This document shows, piece by piece, positions 42,860 to 54,674 of a stretch of 64,000 nt of DNA. Origin of the DNA: Brassica napus (lineage: Eukaryota > Streptophyta > Magnoliopsida > Brassicales > Brassicaceae). The stretch is from NCBI RefSeq assembly GCF_020379485.1, contig NC_063452.1:8907065-8971064 (forward strand), in the 5' to 3' direction. Every line of letters begins with the position of its first letter. Position 1 is the stretch's first letter. The position numbers and the translations under genes were made by a program. Under the pieces are notes generated by a model, which saw only the letters and a list, made by a program, of their open reading frames with translations, was not told the DNA's origin and ran no database searches.

Positions 42860-43670
42860 TATTAAATATCAACAGGAAACCTAAAAAAATCTTAAACCGA
42901 AAGCAAAATGAATTGTTCTAATGAAATATGTATATGTGCATATAAAAGACAACTCTGTTATATATCCCATAGAATTAACACAACAAAATTGTCGTTTTCA
43001 TCATACATTATTGTCTACGATCGTATTTTCTTTATGAGAAATTATATTGGTCTACAGATATAACCTATTTCCCTTATCTTAAGTTCTGTTGTCTCGATTT
43101 ATTTCATCTAAAACTCCTTGCACGGATCCGATTGTTATTACTCTTGAAGAACTTTGTAGACATTATATTTTTGGTAGAATTTCAAATGTAATAAAAAATT
43201 ATTTTGTTATGCTTGTCTTGGTGTTTAAAACGATAATTTTTTTTCTAATTTGAACCCCATTTTGTCGAATAATCGAGACTAACTATTAATGTCTAAAGAA
43301 TTAAGATTGCATTTTCAAAGAAATAAGAACACAAATTTGAGCGATTGGTAAACTTTGATCCAGAATATGTTCGTCCGTTTCTTCTTTTCTTGTGGCTTAC
43401 CCAAGAATATGGACCGACATATTATATGCTTGAGTCTGAAAATAATACCGATCAAATAAAGATTCAAAGAATATGAAAAGATTCAACAGAGCCACAGAAG
43501 CAGGCTTTAAGCAAACAGAGAGAATAAAATCAAAGTTGCGAGTGGTGAGCTAGATTTTTTAATTAAAAGACTGCCGCTATTAGCAGAGATGTCTCTCTCT
43601 CTTATCTCTTTCTAACTAACACATGCACTTTTAATTTGTTTCACGGAATAAGAAACCTAAAAATATGATT
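42860..43670. other. Intergenic, nothing recognised
   Basis: AT-rich sequence between the MITE and the inverted repeat units. No gene seen. Confidence 0.45.
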
Positions 43671-44454
43671 ATTTGAAAAATTGGTCAATTCTTACATCAA
43701 CAGAAACTATCGGTCCCGATCAATATATGAACACGTAACCTGTGCAAAACGTACATCAACTAGTACAAAGTTATATTTTCATACATGAACTTTCAAAATT
43801 TAGTTTAACATATATTGACATAATTTTCATTAGACAAACGTTATGGAAAATGATTTGTCATTAATTGGTAATAGGAAATTGGTCAATTCCTACATTAACA
43901 GGGTCCAACAGTTCCGATCTATTACCACATAATACGGTTTAATCACCACATAATAAAATAAAAACCTCACCTAATCAACGCTAGGGGTGGGCATTCGGAT
44001 ACCCGTTCGAGTTTGGATCAGGTATTTCGAATTTTCGGATATTTTGTTATAGGAGTATAGAACCCGTTCGAGTATTTCTATACTTCGGGTCGGGTTCGGG
44101 TATTTTTAGTTTGGCTTTGGTAATTTCGGATCGGATTCGGATAATTAGATTTTGAAAGAAAAATAAATAAATTCTTCATATCGTTCAATTTTCTTGTATT
44201 TAAAAATATACCTTTCATTTAACTGGTTTTTTATTTTTAATAGAATAAATGATTAATAGAATTGGAGATAAAATTTTAAAATAAAAGACAGTAATTTGGT
44301 TATTGTTTTGAATTTTGGATACAATTTTTTGTTAATGCACAAAACAAGAAGCTTGACATGTGTTTCAAGTGAGTAGCAATCCATAATTATATGTATATAA
44401 TATGATGTAAACTATGTGTAGCATCAATATAAATATTAATTTTGATTAAAATAA

Positions 44455-45163
44455 CCCGCACCCCCGTGCGGGTGTTTGATTTAAGTTGTGTCCAACGTAA
44501 ACGCATAAACCGCTGGTTTTATAAAAAAAATCCATAATTTGTTTATTTGTATGTAATATTATATTAAAAAAATTATAACTTGATGCAATTTAATGTAATT
44601 ATAGTATTCATATATTAACCTATTGTTTTTTGTTAATTTATTTTAAAATGAAACAACATACTAAAGTTTATTTTATTTTATTGCATTACCCATTATTAAT
44701 ATTGTACGAATATTGACTAAATTGACCATACTAAAAAAATATCCCTTTAATATTCGTACAATAGTAATAATAATCAATATATGAATATCGATTTGGTTAG
44801 TTAATATTCGTACAATAGTAATAATAATCAATATATGAATATCGATTTGGTTAGTTAAGCTTTGAAATTTTAATTAATTAATTTTAATTGATTTTAAATG
44901 CAATGGCATAATCTGCAAATAAAAAGAAATACAAAAAGGAAGTGCTTAATTTATCGTAAATGCAATGGCTAAATGTGTAAATAAAAAGAAGTACTAAAAA
45001 TACTAATATTCATGTTTCCAAACAATTCTCATTTATACTGTTATCTATGTTTCCAAACAGTATCAAAAAACTTCAGTTTTAATGATATAGATTTATACAT
45101 TTATCTATGTTTCCAAACAGTATCAAAAAATACTTCAGTTTTAATGATATATATATACATATG
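44455..45163 (-). mobile_element. Helitron-like insert inside the hAT element
   Basis: A hairpin CCCGCACCCCCGTGCGGG sits at 44457-44474. On the right, a ~60 bp unit with TGTTTCCAAACAGTATC is tandemly duplicated (45042-45101 and 45102-45163), sharing words with the Helitron family at 63386. No clear CTAG terminus is present, so the class is tentative. Confidence 0.4.
44747..44854. repeat. 54 bp tandem duplication
   Basis: The 54 bp from 44747 to 44800 (starting TTAATATTCGTACAATAG) are repeated exactly at 44801-44854. Confidence 0.9.
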
Positions 45164-45750
45164 TTTAACTATCTTCGAATATTTATTCGGGTTCGGATAT
45201 TACATGTTCGGGTTTGGTTATCCAATCTCTCCTAACTCAATATCCATTCAGATATTTTTCAACTTTGGTTCGGATTTCGGTTCGAATTTTTTGGGTCGGA
45301 TTCGGGTGCGGCTTCGGGTATCGGGTAAAGTGCCCAGGCCTAATCAACACGTAACAGACAATTTATTTTCTATAATGTTTGACTAGCAGAAATTAGGTTA
45401 ATGTATGTTAAATAAATTTTCAAAAGTTCATGTACTGAATTTAATTTTTTTATTAGTTGATGTATGTTTTCGCATATGTAAAGTGTATGTATTGGTCAGA
45501 ATCGTTGGCCCATGTTGATGTCGGAATCGGCCAATTTTGTGTTAGCAATTAACAACAACTCATTAATGTTTAACTAACGGAAATTAGGTCAATGTATGTT
45601 AAACCAAATTTTGAAAGTTCACGTATGAAAATTGAATTTTAGCTGATGTATGTTTTTGCACACGTGATGTGTTCATGTATTGATCGGGACCGATGGCTTT
45701 TGTTGATGTAGGAATTGGCCGATTTCCCATGATTATCCGCAAGACACTAA

Positions 45751-46310
45751 GAGCACCATTAGAAATGAAATATCGCTCCGAAGTTGCTCATCTATTTAAT
45801 AACAATATAAATTAAATAAATAACTAAATAGTAAATAAATAAAATAAATTTGAATCACTAAGAGCATGATTATTGGAGGGTTATTAGGGTGGGGTTCTTA
45901 GCAGAATATAAAAATCCGTCTCTTAACTTTTAACTGAAAAGCTAAGAACCGGTTCTTAAATAGAGTTTTAAAAACCGGTTATTAACTTTTTTAGTTAAAA
46001 GTTAAGAGACGGATTCTTATATTCCGTTAAGAACCTCATTCTAAGAACCCCCAATAATCATGCTCTATTGCGGTTTCCAAAACCAGTTTCTGCAGGAAAT
46101 TTACGGGTGGGCCCCACTTTTTCTTTAAAAAACGGTCACCAAAGTTGCGAATTAAGTATCGATATTGGGCCAGTTTTTGCATTGTTTGCGGGTCCCACCG
46201 ACACGTGGCGGTCCGCGATTGGTTCAATTTTTTTTTTTAGGAGAAAAAAAAAATCAAAAAAAAAAAAAAATTTAAGGACCCCAAAAATAGTTTCAAGGAT
46301 AATGATGGTC
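45751..46310. mobile_element. PIF/Harbinger-like MITE with a nested hairpin MITE
   Basis: The outer ends GAGCACCATTA and TAATGATGGTC are flanked by TAA on both sides (45748-45750 and 46311-46313). Inside, 45861-46065 is a second element whose halves are nearly perfect inverted copies (GAGCATGATTATTGG ... CCAATAATCATGCTC), so it folds into a ~95 bp stem. Confidence 0.65.
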
Positions 46311-47430
46311 TAATATCCTGCTCCCTCCGTTCTTATTAGGCTAGATACACCTAGAGCAACAAAACCACATTTATTAGGCTTCTCTTCGAAAATAAATGTA
46401 AGTTGAAGCAGAAGAACGCGATGCAGGGAGTGCCACATCTCGACAATGCTCTTCCGATCCTGCAAATGAACAAACAATTAATCTACCACCAGGACCAACT
46501 GGCCTAACAATGATGACCAACCAAGGACTGTTGTCAGCTCCAAAATGCCTCCTCGGAGAAACATCGATTGAGGAGTACCGCAGAGCACACCCGAGAAGTC
46601 AGAGAGGATGAGGAAACACCCACAACAGACGAAGCACATTATCACCAAGAGCGGCGAGGACCGGGAAGGCAAGGAAGAACAACCAGCGGAAAGACAAAGG
46701 ACATGTCATAGGCCATTCGCCTCAACCAGAACCCGAGAGTCACACACGAAATCACAGCAGCGCCAACAACCACACAGCCACCAGAACTACCACGCTTGTG
46801 CCTCCGGAGACAACCTTCGAAGTCGTCCTCTGCCGGAGAAAGAGAGAGCCACTATCACTCGACACTGAGTGACATCAAAGAGGCTCGGAAACAGACCAAC
46901 CATGCAGAGAAAGAAACCCTAGGCACCAAGGACACCAGATCTGGACGGAGGAGCCACGAATCACCTCCCCCCCACCCCCGGCTTCCTCTCACCGCCGGCG
47001 ACAGAGTAGATCGGGAATGGAGAAAACTTTGGTCCATCACGCTCCGAAACCCTAAGAACCGACAGCACGACAGCACACCACCACACCCCTCGTCTGGACT
47101 CCATAACTTCACCAGATAAACGACGGAGCTTAAACGACAAAGCATTTCTAGCCCAGAGCACTCAATTTCAGAGCCGAAGACATAGAAGGAAAGAAAAAAG
47201 GCCTCCAACAACGGGGCGTCGCCGGAGCAAACGGAGAAGAAAGAGGCGAGGTCGAGAGAAGGTTCCCGATCCTTTTGGTTAAAAAATTTCTCTGAAATTT
47301 ATTCTCTAAAGTTGCTGTAGAACAGAGTTCGCTCGATATTAATAGTTTCAAAAGACAAAAACATAACTAAACTATATAATATATTTACCAGGCTAATAGT
47401 TTTAGAACAATATTATAAAATTTTATACAA
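46311..47430. other. GC-richer intergenic segment, origin unknown
   Basis: 46400-47260 is clearly less AT-rich than its surroundings and open for short distances in several frames on both strands, but none resembles a protein I know. The style (CCGCCGGCG, GAGAGAAGG blocks) resembles 5' regions of plant LINEs or an old gene leader. It starts next to a Stowaway-like CTCCCTCCGTTC (46321-46332). Confidence 0.35.
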
Positions 47431-47440
47431 TATATAACTA

Positions 47441-47964
47441 GGTTGCATGGAAACTCGGATGAAAGTCCGTTTCACGTTTCAGAAACATTTCGAAATAGGA
47501 ATCTCTCGGAAACTCGTGGAAACTCATTAAAAACTTGTTTCTTGAAAATCTCAATTTGGAAACTCAATAGAAACTTACGTTTCTACTTTGAAAACTTGTG
47601 ATTCTGTTTTGAAAACGTGAAGAAAACTTTTTAAATAAATTTTGTAAATTGTATCTTTATTTTAAGTTAAGCTACTTAATAAGTATTGGATATCTGCTAT
47701 TTTAAAAATTTAATACGATTTTTATGTTTAACTATTACTTGTTTCATTTTCATACACATAACATAAAATTGTTACTTGTTTATTTTTATTCTTAGATAGA
47801 CCAAACATAATAAAATATTGTACTCACATGTTAATAATATATATATATATATATATATACATGCATATAATTATAAACGTTTCCAAAACGTTTTCATTCC
47901 AAAAAAATTAAAACCATGTTTCCACATTTCGTTTTTGCGTATCCGTTTCCGATTTCATGCAACC
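47441..47964. mobile_element. TIR DNA transposon, class unresolved, ~524 bp
   Basis: Inverted ends GGTTGCATGGAAAC and GTTTCCGATTTCATGCAACC. The flanks ATATAACT and AGATAACT agree at 6 of 8 positions (if each end includes one more base), which would fit hAT. The sequence just inside the ends repeats GAAACTC/GTTTCC motifs. No gene. Confidence 0.6.
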
Positions 47965-48570
47965 TAGATAACTCATATATATATACATATACTAAATGTA
48001 CTATTTAAATATATCCTTGTTTTGTATATTGTTCGAGAACTCACTAGGCGTAACGCGTGCGGTTGAGTAAGGCCTAGCGCCGAATTAATTAATCAGAGAT
48101 TACACGAAGATTAATTAGAGAGTAGTTTTATAGATTTTTATCAGTTTTTTTGGTCTATATATTAATAATGTGCACTTTAAAAATTAGGATAAATGAACTG
48201 AAAATACAAATTTAGCCTTGTCTTCTGAGTTTTTCCCTAGCGAATTCTCTACAACTTGAAGCCGATTTTTTCCGTGATTTTGCTAATATTTCTTTTAATT
48301 CTTGCAAGTTCTGATCAAAATATATCTAATCTAACACACGCATATCATTTGAAACTTAAAATCTTCAAAAACAGTGAGTTTTTTTATTTTCCGATTTACT
48401 GGCCGAGTAACACCAATCCGCCACAGTGCTAGCCCGAATCACGCTTTTCCAGCGAAAAACCGGTCGCCTATCCCGCGTATTCAAACAGGGAAATATAACA
48501 AAATAAAGTTATAGTATGCACAACAAACTTAAATTTTCAAGTATTCAACAAACATAAAAATGAAGAACAA
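47965..48570. other. Intergenic, nothing recognised
   Basis: Mostly AT-rich with a small GC-richer patch near 48400-48480. No gene or repeat is recognised. Confidence 0.4.
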
Positions 48571-49350
48571 AACTTAGGTTCATTCATAGGGTTGGTAAAA
48601 TTTACCCCACCTTTTATAACCAACTAAAATGTCATGTAGGACTAGCTGAAAAAGGTAATAAAATTTAAAAATAAAAGGCTGAAAAGAACAACACGAAGTT
48701 AACGCCGTCTGCGAAACCTGAAACTCTAAAAATCTGAAATCTAAACTCTAAACCAAAAACCTAAACTTTAAACCCCAAATCCTAAATCCTAAACTCTAAA
48801 TCTTAAATTCTAAACCCAAATCGTAAACCCAAAACCCAAAACTCTCTAAACCATAAACCCTAAATCTTAAAGTATAATCCTAAATCCTAAACCCTAAACC
48901 CTAAATCCTAAATACTACCCTAAATCCTAAACACTAAACCCATCACTTGATTAGGGTTCGGGTTTAGTTTTTAAGGTTTAGAGTTTAAGATCGATGGTTT
49001 ATGGTTTATGGTTTTGGGTTTAGGATTTAGTATTTAGGGTTTATGGTTTAGAGTTTTGGGTTTAGGGTTTATGATTTATGATTTATGGTTTAGGATTTAG
49101 TATTTAGAGTTTTGAGTTTAGGGTTTAGAGTTTAGATTTAGGGTTAAGGTTTAGAGTTTAGGGTTTAAGGTTTAGAGTTTAGGGTTTTGAGTTTAAATTT
49201 TAGATTTTTTGAGTTTCGGGTTTTGCAGACGTCATTAACGTCGGTATTGTTTTTTCTCAGATTTTTTTTTTTTGATTTTGTTACTTTTTTTTAACTAATC
49301 CTATATGGCATTTTGGTTGGCTATAAAAGTTGACTCAGGGTGAACTCAAG
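48571..49350. repeat. Foldback element with head-to-head telomere-like repeats
   Basis: The outer ~150 bp on each side are inverted copies (for example AACGCCGTCTGCGAAACC at 48701 against GGGTTTTGCAGACGTCATT near 49219). Between them degenerate CCCTAAA units run to about 48955 and degenerate TTTAGGG units from there to about 49200. The whole is therefore palindromic at the level of repeat orientation. It is internal to the chromosome, not a chromosome end. Confidence 0.8.
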
Positions 49351-51610
49351 TATTGTTCAAAAATTAACTAATCAACCACGCTAAACGCTTTTTCGCTAGA
49401 ATAGCCGTTTGTTATAAATAAAAAAAATCCCTCTATCGCTCTTTTTTTTATTTTTCAAATATAAATGTAGCCGTTTTTGCCTTTGGCATTTGCGTTTGCA
49501 ATTTAACCTCTAAAGAAACGAAATTGGTTTAAATATAAGGACGCCTGCATGCAAATAAACAAACGTTTAATAAGGTGCTTTAATGGTTTAATAAGTAATC
49601 ACCGATTTACGACGCTACCTTTAGCATTTTGGATCCGTACTGTATTATACGGTCCGTATCCAACACAGCAAAAGGGCCAACCACAAAGAAAGAACAAAAA
49701 AGAATCAAGATCCGATTGGGTTGAGCTATCTTTATCCTTTTCTCTTTTTGTTTCTTATTAGTTACGTTTTTAACATGTAGTTTGACCGGTTTGCTTTCTA
49801 GATAACTTATCGTCGACTTATTCTACATATTTCTATCAATGCTTTTGAGATTCGACCCCGTAATCTGTCACGACATAAGTGTAATGGACGTATACACTAA
49901 TCCAATGGACGTATGCACTAGTGGACCTACTTTTTACAGTTGTTGGCCCATACTATTTTTAAAATTTTCTAGTATGTTAAAAAAAAGGGGGTCTTCAAAC
50001 ATAGATGTAATGTTTTATAGAAACATTTTTATAATAGGACTGAAAAAGCTAATATTAAGATATACTAAGTCACTAATATTTTCAGTTCACACAAAATTAG
50101 ATTGAAAACTACTTAGACTAAACCATTTTTAAATCCTAATGGATATTTAAGTTAATTCTTGCAAGATTATTCTTTATTGATTATAAAAAAACTCTTTAGT
50201 AGTTCATGATATAAGATATCGTAAACATAAAAATAAACACCTTAAACTTAATTAAAAAAGAAGAGAAACACCAAAAACTTATTTAGATGCAAAAAGGAAA
50301 ATCATAATCCTAATTTTAAATCCGTATCTCATATCTGTACTTCACTATTCGATTTGGAGTTTGTCCTCAAGCTTCGATTTTGGTATTCCATCAACTTCCA
50401 CATTTTGTGTTTAAAGTTTCAAACTCGTTGGTGTTTTAATTCTTGCAAGGTATTCCTCTATCAACTTCCACATTTTGGTATTCCTCTATCAACTTCAATC
50501 TTTTCCTTTTTTTTCTCCTCCGCGTAAATCTTTAGTAAAACACCTTGTATGCATTCTTATATTTTAGTTTCTAGAACTTTTGAGATCATTGACGTTCTAT
50601 CTTTAACATCATCGATTCTATTCCTTGAAAGATTGAAAAAGAATTTTCATGACCATGTGAACTATCTATCAAACCCTTTTGTGCTAAAAAAATTGCAAGT
50701 CGTGTCTCTCGGTGTGGTTGACATAGTCAATGATAGAAAATTCTACGAAAGAAACAATAGTTGAAACATTTGCTGATTTTGCGTTTTGTGACCCTTATTG
50801 CTTCATTACTGCAATTTCTAACATCAATATTATATGTGTTGAATCTGAGTTTGGTTGGCTTAGATAAAGAGAAACAGATTAGATGGATTTTTTTGTTGAT
50901 CCGAAGAGAGTGAGATTATAGAGTGTGTGAACAAAGTAGAAACTAGTCGACACTCGTTGGAGTTAGCCGGAAAGTACAAGTCGACGAAAAAGAGTAATTA
51001 AACCCTAATTTCTAGTCGTTGTCTATGTGTTCAAGTCTGGATCTTCTCCCTTTGCTCTCATTTCCCTTTTATACACAAACCCCCTCCTCTCCTTGCCATA
51101 AGTTGGTTTTCCCTAACGAGTTGGGTCGGGATTAACGGGCCGAGTGATTGGGCCGAGCCTTCGTCGTTGCTTTAATTGTTGAGCTATGAAGCCGAGCTGG
51201 CGTTGCAGAGCTCGCGGCTCCTGGGTTGTAGTGCCAGGCAATTGAGCCGGTCTCATGACGCCTAATTAAGCCTGGTTGAGCCTACTATTTTTTTTTCTAC
51301 ATCGTACATATCATTACTAGAATGAAGGTTTAGTACATGATTAGATGCACTACAATTTGCTTGAAAACCAATCTGAAAGTCGGGTTGAGCCGACTTAGTG
51401 GGCCGAGTTATTTATTTAATGGTCTTTGTGGAGAGATGCAATCTATTTCCAACGGTGAAAACCAATCTGAAAGTCCCCTCAATTCACTTGTGAAGACGCA
51501 GTCGATCTCGGTGAATTTGTGTGAGTGGTTGTGGAAAATGAAGAACTCGGTTGAAAGTGGTTCGAACGGAATCATCCACTTAGTGGGACTCACGTGGATT
51601 AGTTGTGACA
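49351..51610. other. Intergenic; possible LTR fragment at 50.9-51.6 kb
   Basis: 49351-50880 is AT-rich without recognisable genes. 50880-51610 is less AT-rich, with blocks such as GGGCCGAG and GAGCCG, and leads into a ~50 bp tandem repeat; it could be part of a gypsy LTR. No pol motifs are present and no ends could be fixed. Confidence 0.35.
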
Positions 51611-51808
51611 CGTGTGTTTGTCAATCACTCGGCGGGACTCATGCTAGTAAACTGTGACAATCGTGGTTGTCAGTTGCTCGTCGAAACTCGTACGAGTAAA
51701 CAGTGACAAGCATGGTTGTCAGTTGCTCGACGGGGCTTATGCGAACAAATTGTGACAAACGTTGCATGTTATTTACTCGGCAATGCGTATGTGAGTAAAC
51801 TGTGACAA
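51611..51808. repeat. Minisatellite, four ~50 bp units
   Basis: Units 51611-51660, 51661-51709, 51710-51758 and 51759-51808 each end in TGTGACAA or GTGACAA and contain a TTGCTCG/TTACTCGGC-like core. A further degenerate unit may precede them. Confidence 0.85.
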
Positions 51809-52262
51809 ATGTTGCTTGTCTCTTTTCTCATCTTTCAGTTCTGACCCTTAGTAATCAACAACAGTATTAAAACCAACACAATGAAGTATATATAAATAGC
51901 TCGACTTGTGTAAGAAATCAAAAGTAAAATACAAGAACGAAAACTATAAACCCTAACCTTGAGTGATTGGAATGAAATCGAAACTGTCTATAGAACATTT
52001 TCATATATGATCTCGAATTAAATTCTACAAATCGTTTTTCAAGAGGAAAACAATCGCTTTTGGAAGAGATGAAATGGTTCGATCTTCGTATATAATCTTG
52101 ATTCGTCTTTTCAACACCCAAATTTGTTAGATATGTATAGTTTTCTTAAAATAATATATGAAAAAAGGATTACCATCGTGGTATTTGGGGTTTTTTTACA
52201 TAATTTAGGCATCAATATTTTTTGCATAATTGCTTTTGACCTAAGAGCTCCGAGTTAGTTAC
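51809..52262. other. Spacer before the LCV3 relic
   Basis: No coding sequence is recognised. It would have contained the promoter of the LCV3-like gene. Confidence 0.4.
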
Positions 52263-52905
52263 TTGTGTGCTAAGTTATTTACTGTCTTTAATTTCATGAC
52301 CGGATGGTACGTTATCTCTCTTACTTTCTTGTTTCGGAATCACTTTCATCTTCAAGGATCACTTCAAATGGGATTGATTTCCACTTTCTTGAACGATTGT
52401 GTGATTCTTCTTCCAATCGCTGTCACATTCTACTTCACATGGTGGTTCATTCATTTCTTCTCTCCCAATCTATTAACCCATCTCGGAATCAATATGTTCG
52501 GACTTGGGTTTTTTGACATCCATCACATTCATCTTCCTGGTTGGTGTATTCATGTCCTCATGGCTTAGAGCTTCACTTCTCAGCATTGGAGAATGGTCTA
52601 TCAAGAAAATGCCCCTCATCAGCTACATCTACTCCGCTTCTAAACAAATCAGCAGAGCTATCTCACCAGGTCAAACCCAGAGAAAACAAAAAGTAAACAA
52701 AAACTCCTAATCTTTTTTTTTTCAGCAACAACTAATCTTTAGTTACCCTTTTTCTCCTTTTTTTATAATCAGAACAAAGCTCAGGTGCATTCAAGGAGGT
52801 AGCGATTATCAGGCATCACATTTGGGAGAATACGCTTTTGGGTTCATTACATCCACTGTGATTCTTCGAAGCCGTGCTAATACAATAATGTTGGGAAAGT
52901 TTTGA
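52263..52905 (+). pseudogene. LCV3: LIKE-COV (LCV3-like) membrane protein pseudogene
   Basis: The plus strand encodes NFMTG, then, after unrelated sequence, CVILLPIAVTFYFTWWFIHF and GINMFGLGF. After a one-base insertion in a T run (52508-52513) it continues SITFIFLVGVFMSSW, SIGEWSIKKMPLISYIYSAS and KQISRAISP. Beyond an intron come AFKEVAIIRH and, in a third frame, GEYAFGFITSTVIL. This is the DUF502 core of the COV/LCV family, integral membrane proteins that in Arabidopsis act in vascular patterning and vacuolar trafficking. Two frameshifts, a shortened loop after IHF and the missing C-terminal CCVYVPTNH-type region make it a pseudogene. Its place before the DnaJ and PERK4 genes matches At2g18460. 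Confidence 0.85.
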
Positions 52906-53216
52906 AATCCTAATGATATTGAAAGATTCATAGAGTTTGGATGTGTTTAAGCCTTTTATTAGTCTAGACACTAATTAACAAAGAGAACATATAAAAGGTT
53001 GGATTTGAAAGAGATATTTTAATATTTTAAAAGTAAAACAATTTCATATATTATTGTTTTTTGTTATCAAATGATGGGATAGGTTGAGAGACGCATGGAT
53101 TCTCATGAATATAGAAAAAGAACAATTGAATCTCTCGGAAGCAGCCTTAGCAACTTTAAAACTCTCTAACTCCTACTAAAGAATGTATGTATCAATAATG
53201 CCTCTCTGTGTAAACG
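52906..53216. other. Spacer, 3' regions of the LCV3 relic and the DnaJ gene
   Basis: AT-rich and noncoding; it presumably includes the 3' untranslated region of the minus-strand DnaJ gene. Confidence 0.5.
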
Positions 53217-54577
53217 TCAAGAGAGTGCAGAACAGAGAGAGTTGTACGCCTCAACACAGAGCTTAAACTTCTCTTGAGCCTCTGCCTGCAATTTCCACCA
53301 CATTAACCCAAAACAATCTGTCACACACAACTTGAGAAAACCTATAACAATCCCAATCTTTGTTCAAAAAGCATACCTTAGAAGGCCCCTGGTTCGTATC
53401 CGGATGCCATTTCTTAGCTGATGAACGGTAGCTGCAAGAAAAAAACAAGAAAAAACTTTACTGAATACACTCTTGTCAGATTTTTATTGGATTCACTTGG
53501 AAGACTTACGCTTTCTTAACATCTTCTAGTTTGAGGGGACCAGTAAGAGGTAGACCAAGAGCATTCCTATCAGACTGAGACCCAACCATCAAAGGCTCAT
53601 CGCAAGACTCATTGTTGTTCCAGGTTTTGCTCCTTTGAGACTGAGTTGTCCAGCTCCATCCTTCTCTCCATTGAAACCCCGATGACGCCGAGTCCCTCGA
53701 ATACGAGGACTTCTGAGATTGGCCCGTCCATGCTTCTCTCCATTTCTTCTCAAATTTATTAGTAGCATCAGCTTCAAAATCGTCGTCGGTGTTTCCTTCT
53801 CTGTGCCACCCTAATATATACAAACAAACTTGTGTGATGTGTGATGCTAAGAAGAAGAGAAGAAAGAAACTCTCACGTTTAGTTTTCTTGTCACGAGGCT
53901 TCTTTCCCCGGCCAGGTGGAGACTTTTTCTTCATATGCCTATCTCGGATAAGCGGATTTGGACCAATGTTCCACTCATTCTACACGTTATAAGACAAGAC
54001 AAGCTTGAGAAAACCAGACCTTTTAAGTATTGAAGCTATCAAGAAAGTAAGAAAGATATTTAACCTGAAGGGGATCGTTAAGTCCACTGTGGAAGAGAAG
54101 CTTGTCTACAGTCTTTTTAGCACAAGTGCGACGCCCCTTCTCCTTAACGGTACATGTGAACCTTACAGACGAGTTCTGGGATCAACACGTTTTGAACATA
54201 CACAGATCAACTCATCTCTTCTAACGAAAGTTCACAAATTTGCAATACCCATTTGGTTGTAATGAACAAATCATCCGATCAAATAGTTTGACAACATTTC
54301 ACACGCACCTTTGAAGATTCAGAAGTTGTGCCACCACCACCCTTGGAACCTCTATCCTGCGGGAAAAAAAAATAAAGAATCGAACATCTAATTACAGTTT
54401 TCTGAGGAACGAACCAGATTCAGAATTCTCGAGATAAGATCTTACGGAACCGAAGTGTTTCCTCGATTTCTCAGACAGGACACTGGTCGAATGAAATGGA
54501 GCGAGAATGGTTTTCGTAGCCGCCGAAGGTGATGAAAATGAGCTTTTCAGCGAGAGGAGGGTTCTCCATCTTAGCAT
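53217..54577 (-). CDS. DnaJ (J-domain) protein, probably mitochondrial, 7 exons
   Basis: Exons on the minus strand: 54577-54446, 54356-54309, 54175-54065, 53979-53877, 53810-53510, 53431-53377 and 53285-53217. All have GT/AG borders and join to 272 codons plus stop without breaks. I start at MLRWRTLL because the N-terminus then reads as a mitochondrial presequence (R, S, K, no acids: LKSSFSSPSAATK). The J domain is C-terminal: LGLPLTGPLKLEDVKKAYRS, the HPD signature in KKWHPDTNQG, then KFKLCVEAYNSL. No Gly/Phe or zinc region is present, so it is a class III J-protein that would stimulate an Hsp70 ATPase. Position and content fit At2g18465. A hAT element begins ~100 bp upstream of the start. 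Confidence 0.9.
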
Positions 54578-54674
54578 AGTGAGATTTGGGAACAAGAGCG
54601 AAATTGAGAAATCACGAATTTGAGGATTCTTATGCAATTTGACGAAGAAGACGAGCGGAGAGAGGGTGAGACTC

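Larger units (their letters stand above)
43982..45342. mobile_element. hAT-like element of the CCGAACC-rich family, 1361 bp
   Basis: Starts TAGGGGTGGGCATTCGG and ends GTGCCCAGGCCTA. The flanks ATCAACGC (43974-43981) and ATCAACAC (45343-45350) match at 7 of 8 bases. The terminal portions are GGTTCGG-rich. The middle (about 44455-45163) is a different sequence with tandem repeats and a GC hairpin, probably a Helitron-type insertion. Confidence 0.75.
43674..45735. repeat. Inverted repeat units flanking a hAT element
   Basis: A ~180-200 bp unit (with motifs GGTCCCGATCAATA, GTGCAAAAC, ACATCAACTA and TTAACATA) lies once or slightly more on the left (43674-43960) and twice, in reverse orientation, on the right (about 45350-45735). 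This could be an older foldback-type element into which the hAT element at 43982 inserted. I could not fix its ends. Confidence 0.6.

Noticed and set aside
46608..47211. Frames of 86-118 codons on both strands
   Set aside because: They overlap each other in a GC-richer stretch, which favours chance open frames; no domain or splice structure was recognised.
48720..49210. True telomere or chromosome end
   Set aside because: The units are degenerate, the orientation flips in the middle, and genes continue on both sides.
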